A stretch of DNA of 7,320 bases from Ignavibacteriaceae bacterium (GTDB lineage: Bacteria > Bacteroidota > Ignavibacteria > Ignavibacteriales > Ignavibacteriaceae): contig JAPHUI010000466.1 of the NCBI GenBank assembly GCA_026193755.1, forward strand, positions 1 to 7,320, in the 5' to 3' direction. Below, one piece after another: positions 7,104 to 7,320 of the stretch. Positions within the stretch are counted from its first letter, which is position 1, and every line of letters starts with the position of its first letter. The notes under the pieces are model-generated. The model worked only from the letters and a program-made list of their open reading frames with translations. It did not search any database and was not told the origin of the DNA. A program made the translations under genes and the position numbers.

Positions 7104-7110
7104 AAGAGGA
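7104..7110 (+). promoter_or_regulatory. Ribosome-binding site of ribH
   Basis: AAGAGGA lies 4 nt before the ribH ATG and is the clearest Shine-Dalgarno sequence in the window. It supports ATG 7115 as the ribH start and suggests independent initiation instead of coupling to ribBA. Confidence 0.6.
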
Positions 7111-7114
7111 TAAA

Positions 7115-7320
7115 ATGGCAAACATCATCGAAGGAAAATTAAACGCCAAAGGAAAGAAATTTGGAATAGTCATTAGCCGGTTTAATGAATTAATTTCTTC
7201 ACAGCTTCTTTCAGGAGCAAAAGATTGTCTAATTAGACACGATTGCAAAGAAGAAGATATAACCATTGCATGGGTTCCTGGTTCATATGAAATTCCTTTA
7301 ACTGCAAAAAGAATGGCTAA
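7115..7320 (+). CDS. ribH: 6,7-dimethyl-8-ribityllumazine synthase, 3'-truncated by window
   Basis: RibH condenses 5-amino-6-ribitylaminouracil (from the RibD branch) with 3,4-dihydroxy-2-butanone 4-phosphate (from RibBA) to make lumazine, the substrate of RibE. Only the first 68 codons are present and the frame is open to the window end; the full family length is about 150-160 residues. The recognisable parts are the short N-terminal strand [16 protein letters not shown], the SRFNE motif (about 21-25), whose aromatic and Asn residues contribute to substrate binding in the family, and WVPGSYEIP (about 52-60). The start is supported by AAGAGGA 4 nt upstream. The gene follows ribBA by 16 nt on the same strand, as expected for the last enzyme gene of this operon. 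Whether more genes such as nusB or a transporter follow cannot be seen. Confidence 0.93.
   Translation, partial: MANIIEGKLNAKGKKFGIVISRFNELISSQLLSGAKDCLIRHDCKEEDITIAWVPGSYEIPLTAKRMA

Noticed and set aside
1..7320. CRISPR array, insertion sequence, tRNA or defence system
   Set aside because: I saw no regularly spaced repeats, transposase motifs, tRNA-like folds or defence-protein motifs; the genes are housekeeping or outer-membrane types.

Overview
The window is AT-rich (roughly one third G+C by eye) and suggests a member of the Bacteroidota/Ignavibacteria/Chlorobi assemblage. The main pointers are a DUF5916-type outer-membrane barrel protein (a family concentrated in that group), a TAnnTTTG promoter-like box, mostly weak Shine-Dalgarno sequences and a fused RibBA. 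The lineage is inferred from family distribution and composition, not from a marker gene.

Layout: (1) 1-2337, plus strand: the 3' part of a large CBM9-like/DUF5916 outer-membrane protein gene. Its reading frame is open from the first base, so the true start lies before the window. (2) 2338-2740: a 403-base gap between convergent genes, with no gene but with several inverted repeats. (3) 2741-3928, minus strand: a THUMP-domain SAM-dependent rRNA methyltransferase of the RlmL/YpsC type. (4) 3929-4096: a divergent, very AT-rich promoter region. (5) 4097 to the window end, plus strand: a riboflavin biosynthesis operon in the order ribD - ribE - ribBA - ribH, with ribH cut by the window edge.

The four rib genes together encode every dedicated enzymatic step from GTP and ribulose 5-phosphate to riboflavin, except the dephosphorylation of the pyrimidine intermediate, which is normally done by general HAD phosphatases. 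RibBA opens both branches (GTP cyclohydrolase II and DHBP synthase). RibD deaminates and reduces the pyrimidine, RibH joins the branches into lumazine, and RibE dismutates lumazine into riboflavin. Spacing is tight (30 nt, then a 1-nt stop/start overlap, then 16 nt), consistent with one transcript. No FMN riboswitch is visible upstream of ribD.

I found no mobile element, CRISPR array, tRNA/rRNA or clear new defence or metabolic system. The least explained part is the structured intergenic region at about 2400-2640. Smaller oddities are residue changes in RibE, RibD and the methyltransferase.
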